DNA from: JAAXGI01 sp965206975
GTDB lineage: Bacteria > Gemmatimonadota > Gemmatimonadetes > Longimicrobiales > Gaopeijiaceae
Direction: 5' to 3'
Assembly: GCA_965206975.1 (NCBI GenBank)
Contig: OZ242253.1
Span: 2,666,001-2,730,000, forward strand
DNA: 64,000 bases
In this document: piece by piece, positions 62,619 to 64,000 of the stretch
Position numbering within the stretch: the stretch's first letter is position 1
How the letters are laid out: every line of letters starts with the position of its first letter
Program-made: the position numbers and the translations under genes
Notes under the pieces: model-generated
Database searches by the model: none
Told to the model about the DNA's origin: nothing
Seen by the model: only the letters and a program-made list of their open reading frames with translations

Positions 62619-63173
62619 CTATATCTTCGGTAACGTTACCCCCCTCTGATTCTGATACTTCCCGCTCCGGTCCGCGTAGGCGGTCTCCGGCTCCTCGTCG
62701 CTCTGGAAGAACAGGAGCTGCGCGATCCCCTCATTCGCGTAGATCTTGGCCGGTAGCGGGGTTGTGTTCGAGATCTCCAGCGTCAGGAATCCCTCCCACG
62801 TCGGCTCGAGAGGGGTGACGTTCACGATGATCCCACAGCGTGCATACGTGCTCTTGCCCACGCAGAGAACCATCGTGTCACGCGGGACCCGGAAGTACTC
62901 GACCGTCCTGGCGAGGGCGAAGGAATTCGGGGGGATGATGCAGTCCTCTCCGACGATGTCCACGAAGGATCGCCCGTCGAACGCCTTGGGGTCCACCACG
63001 ACGTTGTGCACGTTTGTGAAGACCTTGAACTCGGGGGCCACCCGGGTGTCGTACCCGTAGGACGAGACCCCGTAGGAGATCGTGCCACGGCGGACTTGGT
63101 TCGTCTCGAAGGGCTCGATCATCCCGCGCTCCTCGGCCATACGTCGAATCCACCGGTCGTTTCGGATCGTCAT
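62619..63173 (-). CDS. dcd: dCTP deaminase
   Basis: 184 residues. Motifs SSYGYDTRVAPEFKVF, PPNSFALARTVEYFRVPRDT, the catalytic region CGIIVNVTPLEPTWEGFLTL, and the C-terminal QNQRGVTLPKI. Makes dUTP for thymidylate synthesis. Convergent with mdh (74 bases apart). Confidence 0.95.
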   Translation of the reverse strand: MTIRNDRWIRRMAEERGMIEPFETNQVRRGTISYGVSSYGYDTRVAPEFKVFTNVHNVVVDPKAFDGRSFVDIVGEDCIIPPNSFALARTVEYFRVPRDTMVLCVGKSTYARCGIIVNVTPLEPTWEGFLTLEISNTTPLPAKIYANEGIAQLLFFQSDEEPETAYADRSGKYQNQRGVTLPKI

Positions 63174-63397
63174 TGCATCCCCGGTTCTGAGCCGTATAGG
63201 CTAGGTAGAGGAGAGAGGTTCAGGCCCGCGTCGAGCGCTCTCTGGCGGCCCTAAGCACGGGGGCGAGAGTATAGAATGATCAGAGGAGCCGGGGAAGGTG
63301 GAGTCGGCGTGTCGGGGCGCGATCCCCGGGTGCAGTCCCGGCGCCCGGACGGCCCCGGAAGACGGGTCGCGGGCAGAGGAATCTGGCCCTCGCCGGG

Positions 63398-63427
63398 TTG
63401 ACACTCCTTCCCGTGCCCGGGTAGATT
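63398..63427 (+). promoter_or_regulatory. nuo operon promoter
   Basis: TTGACA (63398-63403), 18-bp spacer, TAGATT (63422-63427), about 45 bases before nuoA. The remainder of 63174-63470 holds no gene. Confidence 0.6.
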
Positions 63428-63475
63428 TGCCGTGCCCCAAGTGAACGATTTCACAAAGTCCTCCGACGGGTGGAC

Positions 63476-63832
63476 ATGGCGTCCAGCTACCTGCCGATCC
63501 TGATTCTGTTGGCCGTGTCGGTGCTGAACGCCGTCGGGATGCTCGCCGCTTCGCACATTCTAAACCCCCGGCGAGCGACGCCCGAGAAGGAGCTGCCATA
63601 CGAATCCGGGATCGTTCCCCTCACCGACACGAGGGGGCGGTTCTCGGTGCACTTCTACATGGTCGCGATCAGCTTCATCATCTTCGACCTTGAGGCAATC
63701 TTCCTCATCCCCTGGGCGGCCGAGATGCGGGCCCTCGGGTGGGAAGGCTTTCTGGCCGTGCTCATCTTCACCGCAGTCCTCGTCGTCGGGCTGATCTACG
63801 AGTGGCGGAAGGGGGGGCTCGACTGGGAATGA
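63476..63832 (+). CDS. nuoA: NADH-quinone oxidoreductase subunit A
   Basis: 118 residues. Three helices; conserved loop PYESGIVPLTDTRGRFSVHF and the helix-2 acidic motif FIIFDLEAIFLIPWA. Membrane subunit of complex I. ATG 63476 and GTG 63470 are both in frame; neither has a clear ribosome site. The stop overlaps nuoB. Confidence 0.94.
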   Translation: MASSYLPILILLAVSVLNAVGMLAASHILNPRRATPEKELPYESGIVPLTDTRGRFSVHFYMVAISFIIFDLEAIFLIPWAAEMRALGWEGFLAVLIFTAVLVVGLIYEWRKGGLDWE

Positions 63833-64000
63833 GCGAGGAGAGCCGCTCGCTTCCGCAGGCGCCCGGGGGACTCTTCGGGGCCGGCGCCCCGACCTTCCTC
63901 ACCACGAAAGTGGACTACGTGGTGAACTGGGCGCGACGGAATTCACTCTGGCCGATGCCCTTCGGGACGGCGTGCTGCGCGATCGAGATGATGGCGTCTG
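63829..64000 (+). CDS. nuoB: NADH-quinone oxidoreductase subunit B, partial
   Basis: 57 codons to the window end. Reads LTTKVDYVVNWARRNSLWPM then PFGTACCAIEMMAS; the CC pair binds cluster N2 of complex I. ATG 63829 overlaps the nuoA stop (ATGA). Confidence 0.93.
   Translation, partial: MSEESRSLPQAPGGLFGAGAPTFLTTKVDYVVNWARRNSLWPMPFGTACCAIEMMAS

Overview
High-GC chromosomal segment of a Gram-negative bacterium, most likely a member of the phylum Gemmatimonadota. This assignment is inferred from three things: gene order (der-plsY-gpsA-merR-surE-pcm; yicC-gmk-rpoZ-coaBC-udg-dnaB-ispD; gap-pgk-tpiA-secG), secreted barrel-less TonB-plug proteins, and many 4-base stop/start overlaps with GTG starts. 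No rRNA gene or long marker is present to prove it.

Layout. 1-12.2 kb: the end of a secreted cupin gene, a frameshifted plug-like secreted protein, then a dense plus-strand housekeeping run (DUF512 protein, Der, PlsY, GpsA, MerR regulator, SurE, Pcm, VTT membrane protein, ABC exporter), a carboxypeptidase-regulatory/plug protein and a DUF1080 protein. 12.2-34 kb: an accessory, decaying region. It holds two truncated 5' halves of a tRNA-Arg(CCT) gene at 12227 and 19037 and the intact gene at 22308. This is the footprint of two tandem islands built at that tRNA: a molybdopterin oxidoreductase and a YejA/B/E-type peptide importer without ATPase in one, a GNAT acetyltransferase plus IS21/IS30 debris in the other. 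Right of the tRNA lies a nest: a cobalamin-binding-protein pseudogene interrupted by an IS3-family element, which is itself interrupted by an IS1380-family element with a clean 5-bp target duplication. Then come an acetamidase-like lipoprotein, an S9 peptidase, cupin proteins and remnants of a VanX-type dipeptidase, an M20 amidohydrolase, an FN3 protein and a plug protein.

34-64 kb: ordinary chromosome. A ferric-iron FbpA/FbpB pair without ATPase sits behind a perfect 21-bp palindrome. It is followed by isocitrate dehydrogenase, leucyl aminopeptidase, a TonB-dependent receptor-like protein, YicC/Gmk/RpoZ/CoaBC/UDG/DnaB/IspD, a TsaC-phosphatase fusion, AroE, the glycolytic gap-pgk-tpiA-secG cluster, a 2-oxoacid dehydrogenase E2 next to LipB, RNase H, CarA, HU, an ECF sigma/anti-sigma/Spy-like operon, malate dehydrogenase, dCTP deaminase and the start of the nuo operon (nuoA, nuoB).

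The core genes serve translation GTPase function, phospholipid and nucleotide synthesis, central carbon flow and respiration. The accessory block looks like an integration hot spot for periplasmic peptide/amide degradation genes. I see no CRISPR array, no intact integrase and no toxin-antitoxin pair.
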